From an uncultured Chryseobacterium sp. (lineage in GTDB: Bacteria; Bacteroidota; Bacteroidia; Flavobacteriales; Weeksellaceae), in contig CAJYRQ010000013.1 of NCBI GenBank assembly GCA_913777465.1, positions 17,579 to 81,578 on the forward strand: a DNA stretch of 64,000 nucleotides, in the 5' to 3' direction. Under the pieces are notes generated by a model, which did no database searches, was not told where the DNA came from, and saw nothing but the letters and a program-made list of their open reading frames with translations. The position numbers and the translations under genes are program-made. Positions 26,008-33,930 of this stretch are shown piece by piece (position 1 is the first letter of the stretch; every line of letters starts with the position of its first letter).

Positions 26008-26586
26008 ATGAAACTTCTGTATACCCTAAGTTTTTCCTTACTCCTATCGGTTTCCGCCGCTGCCCAGAAAACAGCAAAGGCCGGACCTAAAGATAAAGCC
26101 GTGATCGAGCATTTTAAAGATGACTATAAAAAGAAAAATTATAAAAAGTTTGCCGGGCAGATAACCGTCAATAACAAGCAGATGGTATTCGATAACAAAA
26201 CCGTTTTCTACAGTCCTTCCGATAAAATAACCACTATGCTTTTAAAAGAAGGCTTGGTGTACCCGCAGCTTCTTACCGATTTTCAGGTGGATAAGTTTGA
26301 AAATGAAGACAGCGACAGGACGCAGAAACGGTTTGCCAGGCTTCAGAAAAACTGGAAAGATGCTTTTGATGTCAACAACATCAGCCTGAGCAATGCTTCA
26401 GAACAGGCTTTTTTAAGTTCGGATCCTGCCGTCAGAAGATTCAAAGTACTGTGTAAAGACCCGAAGTTCCCGAATATGATGGCCTATTATTTTGAACTGA
26501 CCGATAAAAAAGCGGATCTTAATACATCTACGGAAGATTTTATTAAGAATGCGAAGCTCACACATATTTACCAGCGAACGGAATAA
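26008..26586 (+). CDS. Hypothetical exported protein
   Basis: Protein of 192 aa with an N-terminal signal peptide (MKLLYTLSFSLLLSVSAAAQ) and probable cleavage after AAAQ. The mature part is very basic near its start (KDDYKKKNYKKFAGQ) and otherwise mixed alpha/beta. I recognise no family. It follows the NUDIX gene by 31 bases. Confidence 0.72.
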   Translation: MKLLYTLSFSLLLSVSAAAQKTAKAGPKDKAVIEHFKDDYKKKNYKKFAGQITVNNKQMVFDNKTVFYSPSDKITTMLLKEGLVYPQLLTDFQVDKFENEDSDRTQKRFARLQKNWKDAFDVNNISLSNASEQAFLSSDPAVRRFKVLCKDPKFPNMMAYYFELTDKKADLNTSTEDFIKNAKLTHIYQRTE

Positions 26587-26597
26587 TTATTAACTTC

Positions 26598-27361
26598 ATG
26601 TATAATCCAACCCGCCGGAACAGGAATACCGGAACTGAGAATCAGGGTTTCAGCAAAAATAATAAACTGAATATAGCAACGCCTTACGGAACCCTGAAAT
26701 CTTTCTATGAAAGAATTGGAAAACATCATCGGGAAATAAGAGTGATCAATGGGCATGAGTTTTTATTTGTTGTTGAAGAGACAAGGAAAACTGTTTCCAT
26801 TCATGTTCTGTAAACGATATTGTAAAAATAATTACCCATATTCCCTCAGAAGATTACGGCGATCTTAAATTCATTGTTTTACGCCAGCCTAAAAGAAAAG
26901 AGGAAATTGTTTCTCCGGTTTGGGGAAGGCTCGTTTAAAGCTTTGAATTTGAGCAGGAATATGCTCCTGCCATTATCCTGGATGCTGTAGATCTCAATAA
27001 GAAGCTCGTCTGGCCTAAAAGGATGACGGTTGAAGATCAGAAAGAATTTATCAGGTTGCAGGAAGATCGGCATGATTTTACCGACAATAAAAAAGCTTAT
27101 GTTTCACCGATCTGCATTGAGCCTTCGAGAAATACACAATTGTACCGGATTCTGCTTCATGAGTTTGGGCATTATGTCCATTATCTTGAAGTTGTAGAAC
27201 GCCCCGGAAATGAGACGGAAGATGACGAAATGAAAGAAGCACGGGATAATTTTTATTTCCGGCTGTCGAAAATGGAAAAAGAAAAATTTCCCCATCAGTA
27301 TGCCGATCGTCTGAAACTGAAATTAATGGCAGAGAAAGTGATTTCCTTTAACCGAAGCTAA
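26598..27361 (+). pseudogene. Broken gene for an HExxH metalloprotease-like protein
   Basis: Three pieces on one strand read as one protein with two lesions. Frame one starts at 26598 (MYNPTRRNRNTG) and ends at 26813. The sense then continues one frame back (NDIVKIITHIPSEDYGDLKF), needing a one-base deletion near 26800. In that frame a TAA at 26936-26938 interrupts GRLV and SFEFEQEY; one base change from TAT would explain it. The last piece contains LLHEFGHYVHYLE, an HExxH zinc-peptidase motif. The intact ancestor would be about 250 aa of unknown role. Sequencing error could explain one lesion but hardly both. Confidence 0.72.
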
Positions 27362-27383
27362 ATCTTAAAAATTAAATTTCAGT

Positions 27384-27806
27384 ATGATCAGATTAGACAG
27401 CCCGAATGCAAAGAAAATATTCAGAGCGGCAGGTTATACGGACAGAATAAATGGTTTTTGCAGGAAATACATTCTTGAATCTTATAGTGTGAGAAAAGAT
27501 ACTTTTCAAAAAATGAAATCGGAATGCTTGGCTTTCAGCGAATTTTCAAAAATTCAGTTTGAAGAAAGGAAAGATGCTATTCAGATTTTAATTAATGAAC
27601 TTATTATCGAAATTGAAAATCTGGAAGCTATGAATGAAATCACGCAGGAAGGTCATTGTAAATTTTGCAACAGTCCACTAAAAACCTACGACACCTTGGT
27701 ATCAGATAAAATTTTAAGGTTTATCACTGTCTGTCCAAACTGTCCGGAGAAAATCCGTCATCTGCTGAATAAACTGGACTGGGCTACAGGAGCCGTTTTT
27801 ATCTAA
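27384..27806 (+). CDS. Hypothetical protein with C-terminal zinc ribbon
   Basis: Protein of 140 aa. The first 90 residues are helical and charged (IQILINELIIEIENLEAM could coil). The C-terminal part has two cysteine pairs: CKFC near residue 93 and CPNC near 118, about 20 residues apart, so it is a likely zinc ribbon. No family is recognised. It lies between a broken peptidase gene and another hypothetical, in the accessory stretch. Confidence 0.65.
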   Translation: MIRLDSPNAKKIFRAAGYTDRINGFCRKYILESYSVRKDTFQKMKSECLAFSEFSKIQFEERKDAIQILINELIIEIENLEAMNEITQEGHCKFCNSPLKTYDTLVSDKILRFITVCPNCPEKIRHLLNKLDWATGAVFI

Positions 27807-27822
27807 TTTCGTTATCCCTTAT

Positions 27823-28365
27823 ATGAAGAACCGTCTAATCACCGATTATTTCAACGCTATCTGCGAATTCCGCCAGGTCCATCCGGTCGTGAAAGGCCAG
27901 CCTTTGCGCACCAACGATCCCGGGATGATGATGGTACGCGATGCACTGAGCGGTTTTAAAGGAGCTCTGCAAAATAAATACAAAGAATTCAAAGGTACCA
28001 ATCTATCCGTCGAAATTTCCCGCGGGATCACTAATTTACCTCACGTCCTCTACGCCTGCATCCTCCCGCCGGGCCAGCTGGTTCCTAACGGAATTTACAC
28101 CGTGATTTGTTTTGATGTACTGGGAAGAGGCGCACTGGTCGGTTGCGTGGAATCCAAAGTGACTTCCAAAGGCCTTAATACCGTACAACGCAAAAAAGAC
28201 CGGGGCCTTTTACCCATTGATGTGGATGGTGTCAGCGAACGTACGAAATACAATAATGTATTCGTCAATCCGAAAGAGTTTTACTATCCGTTGGAAAACA
28301 GCAAAATGCTGGAACGGCATATCGCGGAGTCGCTGGAGTTGGCGTTTACCCTGTTAACGTTATAA
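27823..28365 (+). CDS. Hypothetical protein
   Basis: Protein of 180 aa starting MKNRLITDYFNAICEFRQ, 16 bases after the previous gene. The middle is beta-rich (YTVICFDVLGRGALVGCVES), and the end resembles the target-recognition-like N-terminal domains of some restriction proteins only in a loose way (FVNPKEFYYPLENSKMLE). I do not name it. The last five codons and stop form the left arm of a perfect inverted repeat, so its 3' end is unusual. Confidence 0.62.
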   Translation: MKNRLITDYFNAICEFRQVHPVVKGQPLRTNDPGMMMVRDALSGFKGALQNKYKEFKGTNLSVEISRGITNLPHVLYACILPPGQLVPNGIYTVICFDVLGRGALVGCVESKVTSKGLNTVQRKKDRGLLPIDVDGVSERTKYNNVFVNPKEFYYPLENSKMLERHIAESLELAFTLLTL

Positions 28366-28381
28366 ACGTTAACAGGGTAAA
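28345..28381. repeat. Perfect 17-bp inverted repeat overlapping a stop codon
   Basis: TTTACCCTGTTAACGTT and its exact complement, with a 3-base loop ATA. The left arm codes for the last residues of the gene at 27823. A third half-site AAACGTTAACGGGG follows at 28380-28393. No T run follows the right arm, so it may be an operator for the metE promoter 16 bases downstream rather than only a terminator. Confidence 0.8.
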
Positions 28382-28408
28382 ACGTTAACGGGGATAAAAA
28401 ATATTTCC

Positions 28409-28416
28409 TACATTTG
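28409..28416 (+). promoter_or_regulatory. metE promoter -7 box
   Basis: TACATTTG matches TAnnTTTG and lies about 30 bases before the riboswitch, so the leader transcript would be close to 580 bases long. Confidence 0.6.
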
Positions 28417-28444
28417 TCCGGAAATAGTTCTTTAACATCCTTCA

Positions 28445-28620
28445 TCAAACGGAAAAGGTTTTACGTAAAGTAGATTAATAGGGAATCGTGTGAGAATCAC
28501 GAGCTGTCGCGCAACTGTAAGTAATACCCCAAAGGTTTTTGTCCGAGTAGATCCACTGTGCAAACGGGAAGGATGACAGAAACTGTTACAAGTCAGGAGA
28601 CCTGCCTGTTCCGGATTGAC
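28445..28620 (+). ncRNA. Cobalamin riboswitch
   Basis: Adenosylcobalamin-type leader. Recognised by GGGAATCGTGTGAGAATCAC (28481 on), GAGCTGTCGCGCAACTGTAA and the B12 box AGTCAGGAGACCTGCC (28591-28606). Such elements turn metE off when vitamin B12 is present. The exact ends are estimated. Confidence 0.94.
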
Positions 28621-29001
28621 AATGCTCTCGCGGTCTGGAGCTTTTGAGTCATACAGATGATACTTGTGAACGTATTTTGGTTTGAATTTTTGAATGGATT
28701 TATTTTAGAGCCAACGGTTTTATTTATAAATTAATCTGAACTTCGGAATTACCGGTTTGGAAATTAATGGGTTTTCCATTTTTCCATATTGGGTTATTGG
28801 TTCTGTTTTTATTTTGGTGAAATCGGGCTGATTAAAACTTTATTTCGCAGTACAAAAATTTTCAAGCCGATCCCATGATCCGATGGGAAAATTACGTCTT
28901 TACGGTATCTTTTTTATTTCTTAAAATTCTTTTCTCCGCGTGCATTGCGAAGCATCTGAAGAGCTTTTAAAATTATTGTTTCATTTAAAAGTTTTAAGAA
29001 C

Positions 29002-31308
29002 ATGCAAACGCACATTCTTGGCTATCCGCGTATTGGTAGCAACAGAGAACTCAAAAAAGCCTGCGAGCAGTATTGGACAGGCAAAACCGATGTAACCGCT
29101 CTTTTGGAGACCGGCAAGACCATCAAAGAAAACAACTGGAAGCTGCAGCAGGAAGCAGGCATCGACCTGATTCCATGCAACGACTTTTCGTATTATGACC
29201 AAGTGCTGGACATGACGCTGACGGTAGGTGCCATTCCTCAGCGTTATCAGGAAATCGCTTCCCAAAAACACGAACTGGATCTTTATTTCTCCATGGCCAG
29301 AGGGTTCCAGAAAGAGGGTCTGGACATCACCGCGATGGAGATGACCAAATGGTTCGATACCAATTACCACTACATCGTTCCTGAGTTCCGCAAGGATCAG
29401 GAGTTCAGCCTGTTTTCAGATAAGATCATTAAAGAATTTATCAGTGCAAAAGAAGCAGGGATCCGTGCAAAGCCGGTAATGATCGGTCCGGTAACCTATC
29501 TTTTGCTGGGAAAAGAAAAGGAGGAAGGTTTTGATAAGCTGGATTTGGCTGATAAGCTTTTACCGGTATATCTTCAGATTTTAAAAGAACTTGAAAACCA
29601 CGGAGCGGAATACATCCAGTTTGATGAACCGTTTTTAGCACTGGATCTCAGTGAGAAAGCAAAAGAAACTTACCGGTTTGTTTATTCTGAAATCAGGAAG
29701 TACTTTCCGGATCTGAAATTTATCCTGGCAACTTATTTTGAAGGTTTGCTGGACAATCTTTCATTGGCTTCATCCCTGCCGGCGGACGTTTTGCATATCG
29801 ACCTGGCGCGTTGTCCTGAACAGCTGGATGAAGTTTTACAGGCAATTCCTGAAACACTAAGCCTGTCTTTGGGAATCGTTGACGGAAGGAATATCTGGAA
29901 AAATGATTTCGAAAAATCCTTACATTTCATTGATAAAGCAGTACGGAAAATAGGTTCCGGACGGGTGTTTATTGCACCTTCATGTTCGCTGCTCCACGTG
30001 CCTGCCGATCTTGATGCGGAAAACAATGAAGAGATCCTGTCCGGTGAAATCAAGCAGTGGATGGCATTTGCCAAACAAAAAGTCCATGAAATCGTGGTCT
30101 TAAAAAAGTTAGCTTCGGAAAATCCGGATTACCATACACTTCAGCAATTAGCCGCAAATAAAAAGGCCATCGAAAACCGCAGCACCTCAGCCTTAATCCA
30201 TCATCCCGAAGTAAAAGACCGCGTTGATGTAACCACTGCAGAAGATGCGAAGAGATCTTCCCCATTTAAGGCAAGAAAAAAATCCCAGCAGGATATCCTT
30301 CAGCTGCCGTTATTCCCGACGACTACAATCGGTTCCTTTCCTCAGACCAAAGAGGTAAGAGCCTGGCGTTCGAAATTCAAAAAAGGAGAATTGAGTGCCG
30401 CACAATATGATGCTTTACTGAAAGAAGAAACCGAAAGAACCATCCGCTGGCAGGAGGAAATCGGAATCGATGTGCTGGTTCATGGGGAATTCGAACGAAA
30501 CGATATGGTGGAATATTTCGGAGAGCAGCTGGCCGGGTTTGCCTTCACCCAAAACGGCTGGGTACAAAGTTACGGAAGCCGGTGTGTAAAACCGCCGGTG
30601 ATTTACGGAGACGTTCACCGTCCGGCTCCAATGACGGTCTACTGGTCGGAATATGCCCAGTCCTTAACAAAAAAATGGGTAAAAGGAATGCTGACCGGAC
30701 CGGTTACCATTCTTCAATGGTCCTTTGTCCGTGACGATCAGCCCCGCTCTTTAACCTGCAAGCAGATTGCTTTAGCGATACGTGATGAAGTAACCGACCT
30801 CGAAAGAGCAGGCATCCGGATTATCCAGATCGATGAACCCGCGATCCGTGAAGGACTGCCGTTACGGACTTCCGAATGGCAGAGTTACCTGAAATGGGCC
30901 GTTGAAGCATTCCGGATTTCGGCCAGCGGCGTGGAAGATTCCACGCAGATCCATACGCATATGTGTTATTCTGAATTCAATGATATCATTCAGAATATTG
31001 CCAATATGGACGCGGATGTGATTACAATAGAATGCTCCAGAAGTCAGATGGAATTGCTGAACGCCTTCTCCGATTTCCAATATCCGAATGAGATCGGTCC
31101 GGGCGTATACGACATCCACTCGCCAAGGGTTCCGTCCAAAGAAGAAATGGTGGAGCTGCTGAAAAAAGCACAGGCCGTGATTCCGGCAGAACAGCTTTGG
31201 GTAAACCCAGACTGCGGCTTGAAAACCCGGCATTGGGAAGAAACCGAAAAAGCGCTGATTGCGATGGTTGCCGCCTCAAAAGAAATGAGTGAAGTGTTCG
31301 CTTTATAA
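29002..31308 (+). CDS. metE: Cobalamin-independent methionine synthase
   Basis: 5-Methyltetrahydropteroyltriglutamate-homocysteine methyltransferase, the last step of methionine synthesis without vitamin B12. At 768 aa it has the usual two-barrel MetE length. Start MQTHILGYPRIGSNRELKKA is typical. Zinc-site motifs are in the C-terminal barrel: IHTHMCYSEF, ITIECSRS and NPDCGLKTR. A cobalamin riboswitch precedes it, as expected where a B12-dependent MetH replaces it when the vitamin is available. No metH or B12 transport gene is in the window. Confidence 0.97.
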   Translation: MQTHILGYPRIGSNRELKKACEQYWTGKTDVTALLETGKTIKENNWKLQQEAGIDLIPCNDFSYYDQVLDMTLTVGAIPQRYQEIASQKHELDLYFSMARGFQKEGLDITAMEMTKWFDTNYHYIVPEFRKDQEFSLFSDKIIKEFISAKEAGIRAKPVMIGPVTYLLLGKEKEEGFDKLDLADKLLPVYLQILKELENHGAEYIQFDEPFLALDLSEKAKETYRFVYSEIRKYFPDLKFILATYFEGLLDNLSLASSLPADVLHIDLARCPEQLDEVLQAIPETLSLSLGIVDGRNIWKNDFEKSLHFIDKAVRKIGSGRVFIAPSCSLLHVPADLDAENNEEILSGEIKQWMAFAKQKVHEIVVLKKLASENPDYHTLQQLAANKKAIENRSTSALIHHPEVKDRVDVTTAEDAKRSSPFKARKKSQQDILQLPLFPTTTIGSFPQTKEVRAWRSKFKKGELSAAQYDALLKEETERTIRWQEEIGIDVLVHGEFERNDMVEYFGEQLAGFAFTQNGWVQSYGSRCVKPPVIYGDVHRPAPMTVYWSEYAQSLTKKWVKGMLTGPVTILQWSFVRDDQPRSLTCKQIALAIRDEVTDLERAGIRIIQIDEPAIREGLPLRTSEWQSYLKWAVEAFRISASGVEDSTQIHTHMCYSEFNDIIQNIANMDADVITIECSRSQMELLNAFSDFQYPNEIGPGVYDIHSPRVPSKEEMVELLKKAQAVIPAEQLWVNPDCGLKTRHWEETEKALIAMVAASKEMSEVFAL

Positions 31309-31334
31309 ATGCTTTAATTATTGATATTATTTTT

Positions 31335-31362
31335 CAGGAGCCTTTCGCGGCTCCTGTTTTTG
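31335..31362 (+). terminator. metE terminator
   Basis: CAGGAGCC and GGCTCCTG pair across a 6-base loop, followed by TTTTTG. Confidence 0.88.
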
Positions 31363-31389
31363 TTTATCTTTATCAGAAATTAATACTTA

Positions 31390-31750
31390 ATGACTGCCGA
31401 AGAATTTGTAAAAAACTTTTATCAGGAAAAACAGAATATTTTTAATTCATGCTTCGATCATCAACCGGAACATCAAACACTTGTATCAACCGGAACATCA
31501 AACACTTGTATCAACGAAAATAAAGGGATTAAATTTAGATAAAATTCAAAATGAAAAGCTAAAAGATATAATTTCTGATCTTCTGACAGATACATTTTAC
31601 ACCCTATTGCTTGGTCTGGATGGCTCGGCAGCTATCGGAAATTCACAGGAAAGTTTTAAAATCTATGATGAGGACAATCATTTAATTTGTGAAGGTGGAG
31701 ATTTAGAGGGATTGGCTTATGAATATTTCCATGAAAATACTACATTCTAA
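31390..31750 (+). pseudogene. Small gene put out of frame by a 25-bp tandem duplication
   Basis: The frame from the ATG at 31390 (MTAEEFVKNFYQEKQN) runs into two exact copies of a 25-bp unit and then stops after about 50 codons. Removing one copy joins it to the frame ending at 31750 and gives a continuous protein of about 111 aa (ending EYFHENTTF). Twenty-five is not a multiple of three, so the duplication is the sole visible lesion. The intact protein has no family I recognise; GLDGSAAIGNSQESFKIYD is its clearest stretch. It could be reversible by slippage. Confidence 0.82.
31461..31510. repeat. Two perfect copies of a 25-bp tandem repeat
   Basis: Copy one is 31461-31485 and copy two 31486-31510, beginning TCAACCGGAACATCAAACAC. 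Five further bases (TCAAC) continue the match. Confidence 0.97.
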
Positions 31751-31813
31751 AGAGGATGAGAAATAAATGATTTTATTTTATTAATTACTTTTAATTCAAA
31801 TTATTAGCAGAGC

Positions 31814-32557
31814 ATGACCATTATTCCCATAGAAGATCAGAAGTATGCAGATTCCGTCATCGAAAAATATCCCTTCATTATCAGCGACAAAATTTCAGAT
31901 AAAGAATACAGCCTTCAATGCAGCTATGAAGGCGAAATCAGAATGGGACCACCTTATTATTCTGTTGAAGCCTTAAGAAATGGAAATAAAATATGGAACA
32001 GCCGGACTTATGGCGGCGAGTTATTCAATAAAAATATTATTTCAGCAAAACACCATAAGCTTATCCTGGTAAAATGGTACTCTTTGGATCCGAATAATGA
32101 AGTGGTGGTTAAAGTCGATCTGGAAACCGGCAAAGAAAAAATCCTTACCGGTGAAGCCCGTTACCATTATGCCGGCCATTTTGATTCCTTTGACGGAATA
32201 TTTTATGCAATGACGGGTAAAGATCTTATCTGCGAAAATTTTGAAACGCAGGAAAAATTCTTCCTGAATGAAACCCTGAACAAAAGTATCGACAACATCA
32301 TTTCCTGGGGCATTTCTCCTGTCAGGAACACCATTATTGTGGTTACGAGTGATGAAACGCAAAACGTTATCTTATTTAATCTTAAAAACAAACTGATTGT
32401 CAGTACGGCAACTATGGAAAATAATCTTTCTCCTAACGGTAGCATAAATTGCTTTTTAGATAAAGAAAACGAGAAGATTATTTTCGAATTTAATGATTAC
32501 GAGAAGACTGATCAAGGAAATATATCCATCCAATATTATAAGAGCCTGATTTTTTGA
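31814..32557 (+). CDS. Hypothetical protein
   Basis: Soluble protein of 247 aa without signal peptide. Beta-strand-rich blocks such as HHKLILVKWYSLDPNNEVVVKVDLETGKEKIL and IFYAMTGKDLICENFETQEKFF recur and suggest a small beta-propeller or repeated sheet, though no named repeat is clear. It follows the broken small gene by 63 bases and may be its former partner. Confidence 0.68.
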   Translation: MTIIPIEDQKYADSVIEKYPFIISDKISDKEYSLQCSYEGEIRMGPPYYSVEALRNGNKIWNSRTYGGELFNKNIISAKHHKLILVKWYSLDPNNEVVVKVDLETGKEKILTGEARYHYAGHFDSFDGIFYAMTGKDLICENFETQEKFFLNETLNKSIDNIISWGISPVRNTIIVVTSDETQNVILFNLKNKLIVSTATMENNLSPNGSINCFLDKENEKIIFEFNDYEKTDQGNISIQYYKSLIF

Positions 32558-32728
32558 AATCTGTTGCCAAATTCTTTACATCATTCTTTTAATCTAAATA
32601 ACATCATTGGTTAGCACATTAAAACAGTTTTTCATCACCCATTACTGACTGCTATTAATTTTATCTTAAATTTTAAAATAGAAATAAATTAATAATGAAT
32701 ACGTTATGATTTTTAAAATTTAAAACCT

Positions 32729-32736
32729 TAATTTTG
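32729..32736 (+). promoter_or_regulatory. Promoter of the DnaJ/KTSC gene
   Basis: TAATTTTG matches TAnnTTTG and lies 26 bases before the ATG at 32762. Confidence 0.6.
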
Positions 32737-32761
32737 CACCCCGAAATAAGGATCCAACCAT

Positions 32762-33208
32762 ATGAAAAAATTAGGCGAATACAGAAAGTTGCTGGAAGTA
32801 GATAAAAACGTAACGTTAAAGGAACTGAAGACCATCTACAGGAATACGATGAAAGACACGCATCCTGATAAGTTCATCAACGACGAAGCCGGAAAACTGG
32901 AAGCGGAAGAGAAAAGCAAATCGGTAATCGAGGCTTATCATTTCCTGGTAAGCATCAATCCGGAAACACAGGAGAAATACAAAGAGGAATATACAGAGAC
33001 GATTACCACTTCCAATATTCAGGATTTTTACCTGGAAAAATCCATCCTTACGGTCCAGCACCTCAACGGAAATATTTATGAATACCTGAGTGTTCCGAGA
33101 AATACCTACATCAAAATGGTGAATGCCGATTCGCCGAGCCGTTTTGCCAGAAGACATATTTACGGAAGCTTCGTTTACCGCAAAGCCGGTGAAGTAATGG
33201 CCGATTAA
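32762..33208 (+). CDS. J-domain and KTSC-domain fusion protein
   Basis: Protein of 148 aa. Residues about 5-70 form a J domain (YRKLLEVDKNVTLKELKTIY) with the HPD motif in KDTHPDKF, which stimulates Hsp70 ATPase. Residues about 95-143 form a KTSC domain (NGNIYEYLSVPRNTY, then ADSPSRFARRHIYG). KTSC domains are linked to lysyl-tRNA-synthetase-type and nucleic-acid contexts, but the role of this fusion is unknown. Good promoter and terminator make it a single-gene unit. Confidence 0.88.
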   Translation: MKKLGEYRKLLEVDKNVTLKELKTIYRNTMKDTHPDKFINDEAGKLEAEEKSKSVIEAYHFLVSINPETQEKYKEEYTETITTSNIQDFYLEKSILTVQHLNGNIYEYLSVPRNTYIKMVNADSPSRFARRHIYGSFVYRKAGEVMAD

Positions 33209-33226
33209 TTTTCTAAAGATATTTAT

Positions 33227-33263
33227 AAAAAGGCTTTCAGGTTTTCCCTGGAAGCTTTTTTTA
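33227..33263 (+). terminator. Terminator of the J/KTSC gene
   Basis: AAAAGGCTTTCAGG pairs with CCTGGAAGCTTTT (one mismatch) across a short loop and ends in a T run. Confidence 0.75.
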
Positions 33264-33295
33264 TTTCGGTATTTCCGGAAGCCTGGGAATTAAAA

Positions 33296-33345
33296 CACAA
33301 AGGACACGGATTTTTTCACGAATGACACGGATTTTCACGGATGAT
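33296..33345. repeat. CACGGATTTT-type degenerate repeat
   Basis: ACACGGATTTTTTCACG followed by ACACGGATTTTCACGG, two tandem degenerate units. A related sequence in opposite orientation is at 59555-59582. Confidence 0.55.
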
Positions 33346-33540
33346 GGCATGGCTTCGAGAGCCTAAGCCTGACAGTGCGTATATACAGCTTTGGATTAAA
33401 ATAGTTCATTGTTAAAACAGAATATAAACTTAGACTCATATTGGCATAATGCCATCCTGCGGCTCTCGAAAGATTTCTTAAGACGCTAATAAAGGCTTTG
33501 AGAATTTCAGCTACCGAATGAGCATAATTTCAATACGCTG

Positions 33541-33650
33541 TTTGTCATCCCATAGGGATCTCAATATAGTATTAGAGAATCGTGGGTAAAGATTCGCGTT
33601 TAGGTTCTTTCAGAAATTGAAGATTCGACGTAGTCAATGACAAATAGGAT
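33541..33650 (+). repeat. Dispersed hairpin repeat, copy A
   Basis: Begins TTTGTCATCCCATAGGGATC; the core ATCCC-ATA-GGGAT is a palindrome, followed by ATAGTATTAGAGAATCG and, about 60 bases on, GAAGATTCGACGTAGTCAA. The same order occurs, inverted, at 50185-50289. Confidence 0.8.
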
Positions 33651-33873
33651 AAAGATTTATAAACCTCAGATTTCAAAGATTTTTACAGATGATCGTGTGG
33701 CTTCTATAACTTTAGACAATTGTGATGGTCATTTCTTTAAACCAGGGATCGTAAAAATCATACATTTTTAAAACTTTGTGCGCTTCATTACACATCAAAC
33801 ATTTAACTTTATTAAGCAGCATCAATATCTTTTGTCCCTTTTATGGTAAAAATTCAGCATTTTAAAGCAAATA

Positions 33874-33902
33874 AAAAAGCGCATCATTGCTGATACGCTT
33901 TT
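33874..33902 (-). terminator. Terminator of the RND efflux operon
   Basis: AAAAGCG-ATCA and TGAT-CGCTTTT pair with one bulge each and a 4-base loop; a T run follows on the minus strand. Confidence 0.78.
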
Positions 33903-33930
33903 CGGTTAATTAAAGGTTGGTTAATAATAG

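Larger units (their letters stand above)
28366..29001 (+). other. 636-bp gene-free leader region of metE
   Basis: Holds the right arm of the inverted repeat, the metE promoter, the cobalamin riboswitch, and then about 380 bases of AT-rich leader. The last part contains TCCCAT-gatccg-ATGGGA at 28871-28888, and CTTTTAAA paired with TTTAAAAG at 28964-28991 just before the ATG. The latter could mask the ribosome site. Confidence 0.6.
33209..33930. other. 722-bp gene-free stretch with repeats
   Basis: Holds two terminators at its ends and a mosaic of degenerate repeats between: CACGGATTTT-type units near 33300-33345, TTCGAGAGCC and its complement GGCTCTCGAA about 100 bases apart, and one copy of a longer dispersed repeat at 33541-33650. 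No coding frame or RNA gene is seen. Confidence 0.7.

Noticed and set aside
33343-33472. Long stem-loop from GATGGCAT/ATGCCATC and TTCGAGAGCC/GGCTCTCGAA
   Set aside because: The arms are in crossed order, so they cannot form one hairpin; better seen as a mosaic of repeat pieces.
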